In this document: positions 1 through 7,211 of the stretch, one piece after another
How the letters are laid out: each line of letters begins with the position of its first letter
Numbering within the stretch: position 1 is the stretch's first letter
IMG/VR virus record: IMGVR_UViG_3300048592_000616
Location: 1 to 64,000 of that record
DNA: 64,000 nt
DNA from: a virus
Direction: 5' to 3' (one strand)
The notes under the pieces: model-generated
Seen by the model: the letters and a program-made list of their open reading frames with translations, nothing else
Databases searched by the model: none
Told to the model about the DNA's origin: nothing
Translations under genes and position numbers: made by a program

Positions 1-231
1 CTATACCAGTACAACTACACCGGGCCGCGGTTCAGCAATGACCACGCCGTGACAATGCGCTCCATATGGAGCAACAGCATGGCCCGCCGCGCTGGGTTTG
101 TGCCCGTTGCTATCGCCGTTGACATCAACGCGCCGGACCCGCAATTGACCGATGACAGTTTGCCGCTTCAGCGCTTGCGTATCCCCGCCGGGTGCGCGGC
201 GTATGTGCTGGAGCATGAGCTGGAGAGTTAG
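1..231 (+). CDS. 3' end of an unidentified gene (truncated by window edge)
   Basis: Frame 1 is open from the first base and stops at TAG 229-231, giving 76 residues of a C-terminus (begins LYQYNYTGPRF, ends VLEHELES). The piece resembles the end of a beta-rich structural protein, but I do not recognise a family. It precedes a gene-free gap with an intrinsic terminator, so it probably closes the upstream late (tail) operon. The N-terminus lies outside the window. Confidence 0.6.
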   Translation, partial: LYQYNYTGPRFSNDHAVTMRSIWSNSMARRAGFVPVAIAVDINAPDPQLTDDSLPLQRLRIPAGCAAYVLEHELES

Positions 232-360
232 CCATCATCCCGGCGACCGTCAAACCGCCGGAGTTGGGCGCCGCTGTTTCGGCGGCGTATCGGGTGCATA
301 CCAATTGTTGTGATCGAGAAAGGGGTCTGGACAACCCCGAAACAAAACCCGTAACGAGAC

Positions 361-402
361 GGGGGCGGGCTGGGTGCTAAGGCCCGCCCCCCCAGTTTTT
401 TT
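361..402 (+). terminator. Strong intrinsic terminator directly before the next gene
   Basis: GGGGGCGGGC (361-370) pairs with GCCCGCCCCCC (382-392) and is followed by a run of seven T (395-401). The ribosome binding site GGAGAT begins at the end of the T-run and the next ATG is at 415, so no promoter fits between terminator and gene. The stretch 232-360 upstream has only short hairpins and no clear promoter. Confidence 0.85.
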
Positions 403-414
403 GGAGATGTAATC

Positions 415-996
415 ATGTCTATAGCTTGGCATTTTGTGGGCGAAACACTGAGAGACGGGCGGCCAATCCCGCCTGATGGCGAATGGCTGGAGCATGACGG
501 CGACCTCGTGCTGTGCGAGTCCGGCTTGCACGCCAGCGAGCGCATCATCGACGCGTTGAAATACGCGCCGGGCGGGACCGTCTGCCGGGTGGAACTCGAT
601 GGTGAAATACTGAAAGACGACGACAAGGTTGTTGCCCGCCGCCGCCGCGTTTTGTGGCGCGTTGACGGCGAGGAAGTTTTACAGGCATTTTCCCGGCGCG
701 TGGCGTTGGACGTGGCGCACCTGTGGGATATGCCCGACGTTGTGCGGCAATACCTCGAAACGGGCGACGAATCAAAACGGTCCGCCGCATGGGCCGCCGC
801 ACGGTCCGCCGCACGGTCCGCCGCACGGGACGCCGCATGGGACGCCGCACGGGACGCCGCACGGGCCGCCGCATGGGCCGCCGCATGGGCCGCCGCATGG
901 GCCGCCGCAGGGGACGCCGCATGGGCCGCCGCATGGGACAAATGCAACACATGGCTTGAGGAAATGGTTGAGGCAGAGAAGGAGATGCAATCATGA
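415..996 (+). CDS. Phage protein with Ala/Trp/Arg/Asp tandem-repeat tail
   Basis: 193 aa. The N-terminal ~120 residues (start MSIAWHFVG, then GLHAS, APGGTVCRVE) look like a small conserved domain often seen in phage accessory proteins with similar repeat tails. Residues ~123-174 are a four-residue repeat (AAWA/AARS/AARD/AAWD) predicted to form a long amphipathic helix, encoded by 13 tandem 12-bp units at 781-936. SD GGAG lies at 403-406. Function unknown. It is the first gene behind the terminator at 361-402 and its stop overlaps the next ATG (ATGA). Confidence 0.75.
   Translation: MSIAWHFVGETLRDGRPIPPDGEWLEHDGDLVLCESGLHASERIIDALKYAPGGTVCRVELDGEILKDDDKVVARRRRVLWRVDGEEVLQAFSRRVALDVAHLWDMPDVVRQYLETGDESKRSAAWAAARSAARSAARDAAWDAARDAARAAAWAAAWAAAWAAAGDAAWAAAWDKCNTWLEEMVEAEKEMQS
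781..936 (+). repeat. 12-bp tandem repeat, 13 units, inside a coding region
   Basis: Thirteen consecutive 12-mers of the form NNCGCCGCAYGG, with only the first two bases and one Y position varying. The array is a multiple of three, so unit gain or loss keeps the frame and changes only the helix length. Several other frames on both strands are open across it as a by-product. Confidence 0.95.
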
Positions 997-1151
997 GCGA
1001 CAACCGCCCCCTAACTTGGTACTACTGGCGCCCCGGCGCGGAAGACAAGTGGTGCTCTTGGCTTGAGACCGACGCGCCGCCCCTGTTTGCGCTGTACGAC
1101 GAGCGGCCGTTGCATGACATCATCCTGAAGCAGATAGCGAAGGAGTGCTAA
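993..1151 (+). CDS. Small hypothetical protein (52 aa)
   Basis: Begins MSDNRPLTWYYWRPG and ends QIAKEC. The ATG overlaps the stop of the preceding gene (ATGA) and the SD GGAG (981-984) is well placed. The stop codon abuts the next GTG start. The tight coupling on both sides supports a real gene. No family recognised. Confidence 0.7.
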   Translation: MSDNRPLTWYYWRPGAEDKWCSWLETDAPPLFALYDERPLHDIILKQIAKEC

Positions 1152-1877
1152 GTGGATCGACAAACCTTTGACGCAATGGAACCCAACGCCCGCGCAATGG
1201 TCCAGCATCTTATCGACGCCAGCGATGGCGGTTTGGCGTTGGACGATGTGCCGGACGAGGTGGCGCTGGTCAGTCTGCGCGAACCGACGGAGGCCGAGAA
1301 GGAGTACGGGGCACAGTTGGTCGGCCGTCTGAGAGAGCCTGAAACGTCTGGCCCGCCTCGCTCGAAGCAACGGCCGTTGCGCTCGGCACTGGCGGCCGTC
1401 CAGCACGACATCTGGGCGCACTGGATGCGCTACCTGTTCAGCGTCAGCAACAGGGGAGACGATGGATCGGTGCTGATCCCGGCCGACAAGGTGGAACGCT
1501 GGGAACGCCAGATGTACACCGACTACGATGATCTATCCGAGGAGGAACAGGCCAGCGATCTCGAGCAGGCCGACAAGGTCCTGAGCGTATTCGACGTTGT
1601 GGCCTACGACGCACCTGAATACATGAAAGGGCCGGAATGGGATGAGTGGCTGGAGGATAGCGCGCGCACCTTGGTCGGCGAGGATAAAAGGTGGGGACTA
1701 ATGTCGTCACGCGGCGCGTGCAAGCTGGTCAGCTGGGTCACTATTGCCGACTTGCTGACCCGGCTGCCGGAAGGCGAGCCGTTTGTATTCACCGTCACGG
1801 ATCGGCCGTTGGTCACGTTTGAGCTTGAGCGGCTGGCGCGTCGTGAGGCGCGGTTGGCAAGGGAGGCATATGGCTGA
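1152..1877 (+). CDS. Conserved phage protein with HWMRYL / LSEEEQ-type domain
   Basis: 241 aa, GTG start immediately after the previous stop. Residues ~85-150 carry the pattern HWMRYLFS ... VERWERQM ... YDDLSEEEQASD ... ADKVL, which recurs in many phage and bacterial small proteins of unknown role and is reminiscent of RyR-type PYxxLxExEK modules. The N-terminus also has REPTEAEKEYG. It overlaps csf1 by 8 bp, so it is cotranslated with the CRISPR-like genes, but nothing in the sequence shows it is part of that complex. Confidence 0.7.
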   Translation: MDRQTFDAMEPNARAMVQHLIDASDGGLALDDVPDEVALVSLREPTEAEKEYGAQLVGRLREPETSGPPRSKQRPLRSALAAVQHDIWAHWMRYLFSVSNRGDDGSVLIPADKVERWERQMYTDYDDLSEEEQASDLEQADKVLSVFDVVAYDAPEYMKGPEWDEWLEDSARTLVGEDKRWGLMSSRGACKLVSWVTIADLLTRLPEGEPFVFTVTDRPLVTFELERLARREARLAREAYG

Positions 1878-2559
1878 GCAAACTTACCTGACACGTTACT
1901 TCGACCACCATCTGGGCGGCTCTCTGCCAACGGCAACCGGCGGTCTCCTAAGCGCATGTGCGGTCTGCGGCTTGGATACGGCCGACGATCTGGATGTTAA
2001 CAAGGTGTTACGGCCGACATTCACTGATCGCGATTTGCTGCGCGCGCCGGAGAGCCGGGTATGCTGCCAGTCATGCAGCGCTTACTTCGATCATCAGGAG
2101 CTTCGCCGCGAAAACTGGTGGCTGGCGGCCAAGCATGCCGAAACAATAAGCCGCAAGGCAATTCGACCGTACATCGACCGACTCCTGGCCGAACCGCTGC
2201 CGGAGTCCGGCTACTTTCTGGTGACAACTGCCAAGCGTAAGCATATCGGCTTGCGCGCGCCGCTGAACGTCGCCGGGAACCGCCATTTGAAAGTGCAGTT
2301 TGAGCTAGCCACGCTGGAGATCGACGCGTCGCGTTGGAGCTTGCTAACTGCCGCCTGTGACACCTTGCGTCGCCATCACACTTGGCAGGAAATAACCGGC
2401 GACGGCTACCAGTCCTGGCGGCTGGCCAAATGGCAAGACGCCATTGACGAGTTCGCCGCCGCACGCGATGCCATCCGGCCGTTTTTACGCACGCCATACC
2501 TGGACTTGGTGCAATTCTGTGGCGATCTCGCCGCAAAGGAAGAAGAGGATGCCGACTAA
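1870..2559 (+). CDS. csf1: Type IV CRISPR Csf1-like large-subunit (Cas8-like) zinc-finger protein
   Basis: 229 aa; ATG at 1870 chosen for the SD AAGGGAGG just upstream. Features seen: an N-terminal CAVCG, a second CCQSC about 40 residues later forming a four-Cys zinc finger, TFTDRDLLRAPES between them, then LRRENWW and FLVTTAKRKHIGLRAPLN. This matches my recollection of the Csf1 family layout (CxxC, tF.D..l..a.S, CxxC, WL, KH..R.p.N). Csf1 is the large-subunit-like component of type IV effector complexes. The next three genes have the sizes and motifs of Cas11, Csf2 and Csf3 in the type IV-B order, which strongly supports the call. It overlaps the cas11-like gene by 11 bp. Confidence 0.85.
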   Translation: MAEQTYLTRYFDHHLGGSLPTATGGLLSACAVCGLDTADDLDVNKVLRPTFTDRDLLRAPESRVCCQSCSAYFDHQELRRENWWLAAKHAETISRKAIRPYIDRLLAEPLPESGYFLVTTAKRKHIGLRAPLNVAGNRHLKVQFELATLEIDASRWSLLTAACDTLRRHHTWQEITGDGYQSWRLAKWQDAIDEFAAARDAIRPFLRTPYLDLVQFCGDLAAKEEEDAD

Positions 2560-2971
2560 AGAAGAGTTGACCGTTATCGCCGGTGGGGCGATGGCTGATG
2601 AGTATTATGAGACATGGCTGCTGCTGGTCATTGTCTGGCGCAACATTTGGCGCAATTCGCGCACCGACTGGTCGCGCTACCGGTTGCGCGTCTGGGACAT
2701 GTTCAGTGATCGCGTGCGGTTGTCCGCGCGCATGGGGCGGGGGGTAGACGGTTTCATCTCCGAGATATGCGGCCACTTTCATATCAACGCGCTGGGCGTG
2801 AACAACGATGAGCGCGCGGCCGTCCAGAAACTGCTGGCCCTGCCCGTCGATGACCACCGGCGGATGATGAACCATCTACGAAACAATGCGCCGGTGGTCA
2901 TCGCGTTCCTGCGAATTTATCGTGACGCCGTGCGCGCCGAACTTGAAGGAGAGAGCAATGAAAAAGCGTAA
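2549..2971 (+). CDS. cas11: Cas11-like small subunit of type IV complex
   Basis: 140 aa, predicted almost entirely helical (YYETWLLLVIVWRN, RVRLSARMGRGVDGF, ALPVDDHRRMMNHL), with no catalytic motif. Small subunits diverge too far for a family match by eye, so the assignment rests on size, helical character and its slot between csf1 and csf2, as described for type IV-B loci. SD AAGGAAGAAGAG precedes ATG 2549. It overlaps both neighbours, which implies translational coupling and fixed stoichiometry. Small subunits line the inner face of the Cas7 filament. Confidence 0.65.
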   Translation: MPTKEELTVIAGGAMADEYYETWLLLVIVWRNIWRNSRTDWSRYRLRVWDMFSDRVRLSARMGRGVDGFISEICGHFHINALGVNNDERAAVQKLLALPVDDHRRMMNHLRNNAPVVIAFLRIYRDAVRAELEGESNEKA

Positions 2972-3902
2972 CATCATCCGTATTGCCGGTATTGCCACGC
3001 TGTCCGAGCCGCTTATCCACGGCGGCGAACGCAGCGGCGGCACCGTCACCGAGTTTCGCCGTGAAAAAGTCCGCGTAGACGGCGCGTTTGAGTACCTGCC
3101 GGTCTACTCCGGCAATGCCGTGGCCGGTCTGACGCGCGACAACTGCGCCTTCTGGTGCCTGGACCAGTTGCCGAACTTCAGTAAGTTCACCGATCTTCGC
3201 GCGTTCGACTTGCTCACCGGCGGCGGCCATCTAACGGCCGCCAAGGGAGACAAGTACGTCAACCTGTTTGAAGAAGCCGAGCTGCGTGAGATGTTCCCGG
3301 TCATCTCGCTGTTCGGCGGTAGCATCGGTAACCGCATTCTCGGCGGCCGTCTCGACTTCGCTAACTGGGTACCAATCTGTCAGGAGTGGCGCGACTACCT
3401 GCCGGAAGATATCCGGCCGCGGGCCGACGGCGTGTATATGTCCGACTTGTTGCAGGTGCTCAATTGGACGCGGCGCGACGACAAAAAGAACCGCGCCATG
3501 CAGGACCTGATCGACGCCGACACGCTGGCAGACTGGCAGCGTGAGACCGGCGAGCGCACCGAAAACGACGAGGCCGAGACAAGCGGCACGGCGATGTCCA
3601 TGCGCTATGGCTATGAAGCGCTGGCCACCGGCACGGAGTTGTATGTCGAGATGACCTTGCGCAACCCGTCTGATGTGGAACTCGGCGTGTTCTTCGGTGG
3701 TCTGACGTACTTCTACGAACGGCCGAAGATCGGCGGTCGCGGTAGTCGCGGTTGCGGCCGGGTCAGGCTGGACTTGCGCCAGTACAAAGTCACCGGCCCG
3801 GCGCAAATCGAAGAACCGATGGCTATCGGCGCTATGGAAGCGGCCGCCGCGCACTTGGCCGCGCATGAGGTGCAAATTCTGGAGGCGTTCAAGTCACTAT
3901 GA
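2958..3902 (+). CDS. csf2: Type IV CRISPR Csf2-like Cas7-family backbone protein
   Basis: 314 aa, ATG 2958 behind GAAGGAGAG. The N-terminus has the RAMP/Cas7 beginning IRIAGIATLSEPLIHGG. It is followed by FRREKVRV, LPVYSGNAVAGLTRD (the SGNA..G..RD signature of Csf2/Csm3-type Cas7) and, near the C-terminus, a glycine-rich loop IGGRGSRGCGRV typical of RAMP folds. Cas7 subunits polymerise along a guide RNA. No nuclease Asp of the Csm3 type could be assigned by eye. Length agrees with the Csf2 family (~300-350 aa). csf3 starts inside its stop (4-bp overlap). Confidence 0.88.
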   Translation: MKKRNIIRIAGIATLSEPLIHGGERSGGTVTEFRREKVRVDGAFEYLPVYSGNAVAGLTRDNCAFWCLDQLPNFSKFTDLRAFDLLTGGGHLTAAKGDKYVNLFEEAELREMFPVISLFGGSIGNRILGGRLDFANWVPICQEWRDYLPEDIRPRADGVYMSDLLQVLNWTRRDDKKNRAMQDLIDADTLADWQRETGERTENDEAETSGTAMSMRYGYEALATGTELYVEMTLRNPSDVELGVFFGGLTYFYERPKIGGRGSRGCGRVRLDLRQYKVTGPAQIEEPMAIGAMEAAAAHLAAHEVQILEAFKSL

Positions 3903-4732
3903 ACCACTATGAGCCGTTACGTGTCGTCGCCGAACTGCGCAGCCAGGTGATGGTGGAGCGATGGCCGATGCTGGACGCCGTCATGGCCGCCACGGTGATT
4001 GACGACGGCCAGTCACGCGAACGCGCCCGACAAGCGCGCCGGTACTACTTCTATCTCAAGAACTGCCGCAAACACGGCCGTCAGGAAACCGACGACTGGT
4101 ACCGGAAGAGCGAGAAATATGGTTATATCCCGGAGCCGGTCTGGAACGGCCACTTTCTGCCGCTTGGCGTCTTCGGTCACGGCCTGGAACACGGCGTCTG
4201 GACTTACCGCTGCTCCACGGCCACGCCGGTTGGTGACTATGAGCTGGACACCGTCCACTTCACCAAGCGCATCGACTGGCTTGGTGCGGTGGACTACGTT
4301 CAGGCCGCCGACCGGAAGATAAACATCGGCAAAGGCGCGTTCGTATCGCAGTACATACCGTATCAGACCGTCGCCGTGGAGGCGCTGGAATGGCACATCT
4401 TCGGCGTGGCCGAGGAAGTGGGGGCCATCCTTGACGCTGCGCTGAGCATCGGCAAGAAACGGAGGCGCGGTTACGGGGTCATCAAGCGCTGGCACATCGA
4501 ACAGGCGGCCGACGACGAGTCGGTGTTCACGCGCGACGGCTACCTCGCCCGGCCGGTGCCGGTGGACCTGCTCGATGAGATGCACATTACCGGCGACTTC
4601 GAAAAGGAATTCTGCGGCTTTCGGCCGCCGTATTGGCAATATAAAAACATTCGCACCTGCGCCGTGCGCGGCCGGAGGCAAGACCATGCGTTGGATGAAG
4701 CGCGATCTCAGACCGGTCGCCAACCTGTATAA
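3899..4732 (+). CDS. csf3: Type IV CRISPR Csf3-like Cas5-family protein
   Basis: 277 aa. Starts NHYEPLRVVAELRSQV and soon has LDAVMAA, the usual opening of Cas5-type RAMPs; a glycine-rich loop GKKRRRGYGVIKRW lies around residues 182-195; FRPPYWQYKNIRTCAV lies near the C-terminus, like the conserved PPYW...C ending I associate with Csf3. The last ~15 residues are an extension encoded over the start of the next gene. Cas5-type subunits cap the 5' handle of the guide RNA. No Cas6/Csf5 gene was found nearby, so guide processing is unexplained. Confidence 0.85.
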   Translation: MNHYEPLRVVAELRSQVMVERWPMLDAVMAATVIDDGQSRERARQARRYYFYLKNCRKHGRQETDDWYRKSEKYGYIPEPVWNGHFLPLGVFGHGLEHGVWTYRCSTATPVGDYELDTVHFTKRIDWLGAVDYVQAADRKINIGKGAFVSQYIPYQTVAVEALEWHIFGVAEEVGAILDAALSIGKKRRRGYGVIKRWHIEQAADDESVFTRDGYLARPVPVDLLDEMHITGDFEKEFCGFRPPYWQYKNIRTCAVRGRRQDHALDEARSQTGRQPV

Positions 4733-5384
4733 CGACAAGACGGTAGATCACTTCATTGCCGTCAAACACGCCTGGGCGTGGCAGGCTGTTCGACATCTGC
4801 GGCCGTCACCACGGGTTCTAGAGACAAATGCCGGGTATGGTTGGCTAACAGTAACCTACGGCACGGCCGGAGCGCGGGTGACAGCAATAGACCGCGATGC
4901 TGCCGCAGTCGAGTGTTTGCGCATTAACACAACCGGTTTGGAGACCGTTTGCATCCACGGCGACAACAAGCTTATTGCCGAGCGGCCGCTGGGACCGTTT
5001 GACATCATCGATATCGACGCCACCGCCTCACCGCAACCAATGCTGGATGCGGTTCTCCACCACTACCGGCCGCCAATTCTATTTGTTACCTTCGGCGATG
5101 TGTTGCACTTTCGCCTCAATCGCGGCACCGAACTCAAGTCCGGGTTGGCGCGATATGGCGATACGTGGCGGAACCATCAGCATGAGTTAACACGTGGTGC
5201 ACAGAACTTCGGTGAAGTCATCGGGTTTAATTACATTCGCAGCGCTTGGCCGGATGCCATTTTGTCGGCCTGCCACATCTGGCCGATGACCGGATCGACG
5301 CGGTTGGCCGTTACGCTTGGTACCGATCTTAAGCTGATGACCGTGGATGAGGCGGTTGTGTGGAGCATGGTGCAGCAACAATGA
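4686..5384 (+). CDS. Trm1-like SAM-dependent nucleic-acid methyltransferase
   Basis: 232 aa; ATG 4686 has GGAGG seven bases upstream, inside the csf3 reading frame (47-bp overlap). A Rossmann SAM motif ETNAGYGWLTVTY (residues ~40-52) is followed by VTAIDRD and then FDIIDIDATASPQPMLDAV. The latter parallels the Trm1 (tRNA guanine-26 dimethyltransferase) motif fDvIDlDPfGSp, but with ATA in place of PFG. LFVTFGDVL matches the following Trm1 strand. Likely an RNA or DNA base methyltransferase. The substituted catalytic motif makes substrate and activity uncertain. Cotranslated with the Csf genes upstream and the transglycosylase downstream. Confidence 0.7.
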   Translation: MRWMKRDLRPVANLYNDKTVDHFIAVKHAWAWQAVRHLRPSPRVLETNAGYGWLTVTYGTAGARVTAIDRDAAAVECLRINTTGLETVCIHGDNKLIAERPLGPFDIIDIDATASPQPMLDAVLHHYRPPILFVTFGDVLHFRLNRGTELKSGLARYGDTWRNHQHELTRGAQNFGEVIGFNYIRSAWPDAILSACHIWPMTGSTRLAVTLGTDLKLMTVDEAVVWSMVQQQ

Positions 5385-6088
5385 TCTACGTGACCCCAGT
5401 GCCACGCGAGCTGCGCGGCCGTCTGACATCTCTGTGCCGCCTCTACGCCTACCCGGCCGAACCGGAAGCCCCGCCCCCGGATGGCTTTGCTATCCTCGAC
5501 AGCGGCGCTTTCGGCCTATCCCAGCGCGGCGAGAAGATGACGCCGCGCTGGATGCGTGGTTTGGCCGAGCACTACCGTCGTCACGGCGGCGAGCGAGTCG
5601 TCTGTATCGCGCCGGACGTGTTCTTGGACCCGGCCGCGACGGTGGCGAACTGGCACTGGTGGCAAAAAGAGCCCGTTGTGACCGTCGCGCCGGTGATCCA
5701 GTTCCGGCACAAGCGCAAGCTGGACGTATACACCGCTATCCAACAAGCCAAAGCCTATGCTCCCGCCCGTCCACCGTTCGTCGCCATATCTAACCCCGGC
5801 CTGCGCGCCGTCGAATGCCGCGACCTGATGCCGGTCATCTGCGCGCAAGTCAGAGCCATCACCGGCGCGAAGTGGCTCCACAACCTCGGCGCGGGCTGGG
5901 ACATGGCCGATATCCACGCCTGGCGCAACCTCGGCTGCTTTGATTCCATCGACTCCATTGCTTACTACACGGCCGCACAAGACGGCATTGACTGGTCCGC
6001 CCGGGGAGCGACCACCTGGCCGGAGCGGGCGGCGCACAATGCATTAGCGGCACAACCAGTTTCCGAAACTGGTCATCAAACCTATTGA
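5381..6088 (+). CDS. TGT/DpdA-like transglycosylase (base-exchange enzyme)
   Basis: 235 aa, ATGA overlap with the methyltransferase. Motifs in order: ILDSGAFGLSQ (the DSGGF active-site loop of queuine tRNA-ribosyltransferases), CIAPDVFLDPAATVANW (like APDvigd...T..n), WLHNLGAGWDMADIHAWRNLG, and FDSIDSIAYY holding the candidate nucleophile Asp. It is much shorter than bacterial TGT (~370 aa) and lacks the CxCxxC zinc site, as in compact phage DpdA-type proteins that put 7-deazaguanines into DNA. No queC/D/E or folE genes were seen in the window, so the base would have to come from the host. It ends the Csf operon. Confidence 0.7.
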   Translation: MIYVTPVPRELRGRLTSLCRLYAYPAEPEAPPPDGFAILDSGAFGLSQRGEKMTPRWMRGLAEHYRRHGGERVVCIAPDVFLDPAATVANWHWWQKEPVVTVAPVIQFRHKRKLDVYTAIQQAKAYAPARPPFVAISNPGLRAVECRDLMPVICAQVRAITGAKWLHNLGAGWDMADIHAWRNLGCFDSIDSIAYYTAAQDGIDWSARGATTWPERAAHNALAAQPVSETGHQTY

Positions 6089-6121
6089 CACTGTACACAC
6101 GGTGGTGTATACTGTGTGTAC
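6085..6121 (+). promoter_or_regulatory. Sigma70-type promoter with an overlapping palindromic operator
   Basis: TTGACA (6085-6090), 17-bp spacer, TATACT (6108-6113). A perfect inverted repeat GTACACAC (6093-6100) / GTGTGTAC (6114-6121) brackets the spacer and -10, so a dimeric repressor would block polymerase. The -35 box lies across the stop codon of the preceding gene. Confidence 0.8.
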
Positions 6122-6165
6122 GGTTAAGCAATCGAGCATGACCGAAGCAAGATAGGAGACACGAA

Positions 6166-6390
6166 ATGCAGGTATACGAGGTTACTTTCAAAGCGAATGA
6201 AGATGGACTCGGCCCGACGCTGAATCTGAAGCTTGATTACGACAAGGGCGAGTGGATGGAGCCGGTTGACACCGACGACGACGGCAATGAAGTATACGCT
6301 ATTTACAGCATATACAGCATTGACCAATTGCTCGACAATGCGCCGAATGTCATCAAGTACATCATCCACGATGAAATAGATGAGGCGTAA
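6166..6390 (+). CDS. Small acidic hypothetical protein (74 aa)
   Basis: Starts MQVYEVTFKANEDG and has an acidic middle (DTDDDGNEVY). SD ATAGGAGAC precedes the ATG. First gene after the operator-controlled promoter at 6085. No family recognised. The short acidic character would suit a DNA-mimic or inhibitor, but that is speculation. Confidence 0.65.
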   Translation: MQVYEVTFKANEDGLGPTLNLKLDYDKGEWMEPVDTDDDGNEVYAIYSIYSIDQLLDNAPNVIKYIIHDEIDEA

Positions 6391-6403
6391 CAGGAGAAAC
6401 GAA

Positions 6404-6637
6404 ATGGCAAGCAGCGTTTATATTCGAAAAGTTACACAAGGAAAACCGGCCAACCAAACGCTGGTATCGGCCGTTTGTGTCGAAGACGGCGTGGCGGTTG
6501 CACAGTGGTCCTACATCAAGAACGGCAATGGCGGCTTTATCAACGAGCCGCAAGATTTGGTCGGTGCGAGTTTGTCTGAAATTCTCAAGTGTGGCTACCA
6601 TCGAGACATGAGCCTCGCGTTCGAGGACTGGGGCTAA
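6404..6637 (+). CDS. Small hypothetical protein (77 aa)
   Basis: ATG 6404 chosen over an earlier in-frame ATG because CAGGAGAAAC is placed correctly before it. Starts MASSVYIRKVTQG and ends LAFEDWG; probably a compact beta-rich fold. The stop TAA overlaps the next ATG by one base. Confidence 0.65.
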   Translation: MASSVYIRKVTQGKPANQTLVSAVCVEDGVAVAQWSYIKNGNGGFINEPQDLVGASLSEILKCGYHRDMSLAFEDWG

Positions 6638-7020
6638 TGGCCCGACCCGACCGATTTTCCATTAGCCTCGGCGCTGACCACGAGCAGCGCCGAGGCGCTT
6701 TGAACGACCTGGCGGCCGATATGCAAGCCATCGGCCGCAACGGGGTGCCGAGCGTCTCGGCGCTCATCTCTGCGCTGGCCGACGCCTACAGCGACCGGCC
6801 GGAGTTGGTGGCGGCCGGGCTGATAGCGCTGCTTGAAGCGGCGCGCGATCCGGCCGAGCGCGACACAGACGGTAACGTTATCCGCGTCCGGTTGTGGCCG
6901 GACCCGGAACGCGAAGACGGCTGGGTCTACGGCGACCCAACAGACTACGACCCGCGCCAAGTGGCGGCGATACGGCCGCCGTATGGCGTGGACTACTATG
7001 ATGAGGATGAAGAAGAATGA
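6637..7020 (+). CDS. Hypothetical protein (127 aa), acidic C-terminus
   Basis: Starts MARPDRFSISLGADHEQRRGALNDLAADMQAIGRNG, a polar helical N-terminus like small DNA-binding or helical-bundle proteins; ends VDYYDEDEEE. Translationally coupled to the preceding gene (TAATG). No known family by eye. Confidence 0.65.
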   Translation: MARPDRFSISLGADHEQRRGALNDLAADMQAIGRNGVPSVSALISALADAYSDRPELVAAGLIALLEAARDPAERDTDGNVIRVRLWPDPEREDGWVYGDPTDYDPRQVAAIRPPYGVDYYDEDEEE

Positions 7021-7084
7021 CCGGCCCATGTGCGGCCGTGGCCTCGACCGGGCCTGGCGAGTGGCCTCATCAGAACACCCGTGC

Positions 7085-7211
7085 TATAATTCTGGTCAAT
7101 AACAAAGCGTCCTGGCGAGTGCGTCAACACTCCCAGGACATGGCGACTGGTATCAGCAGTCACGGAATAGAGTCTAACCGACGCCTCCGCGACTGGCAAC
7201 CGTGGAGGCGT
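7085..7211 (+). promoter_or_regulatory. Structured leader of the GIY-YIG gene: -10 box and two hairpins, one covering the SD
   Basis: TATAAT at 7085-7090 has no good -35. A first hairpin (GTCCTGG 7109-7115 / CCAGGAC 7133-7139) and a second (ACGCCTCC 7181-7188 / GGAGGCGT 7204-7211) follow. The right arm of the second contains the Shine-Dalgarno GGAGG of the ATG at 7215, so the stem would hide it. Confidence 0.6.

Noticed and set aside
545-1003. Minus-strand and alternative plus-strand ORFs of MRRP, GPPH or CGGP repeats
   Set aside because: By-products of the 12-bp tandem repeat at 781-936; only the AAWD frame has an SD and a non-repetitive domain.
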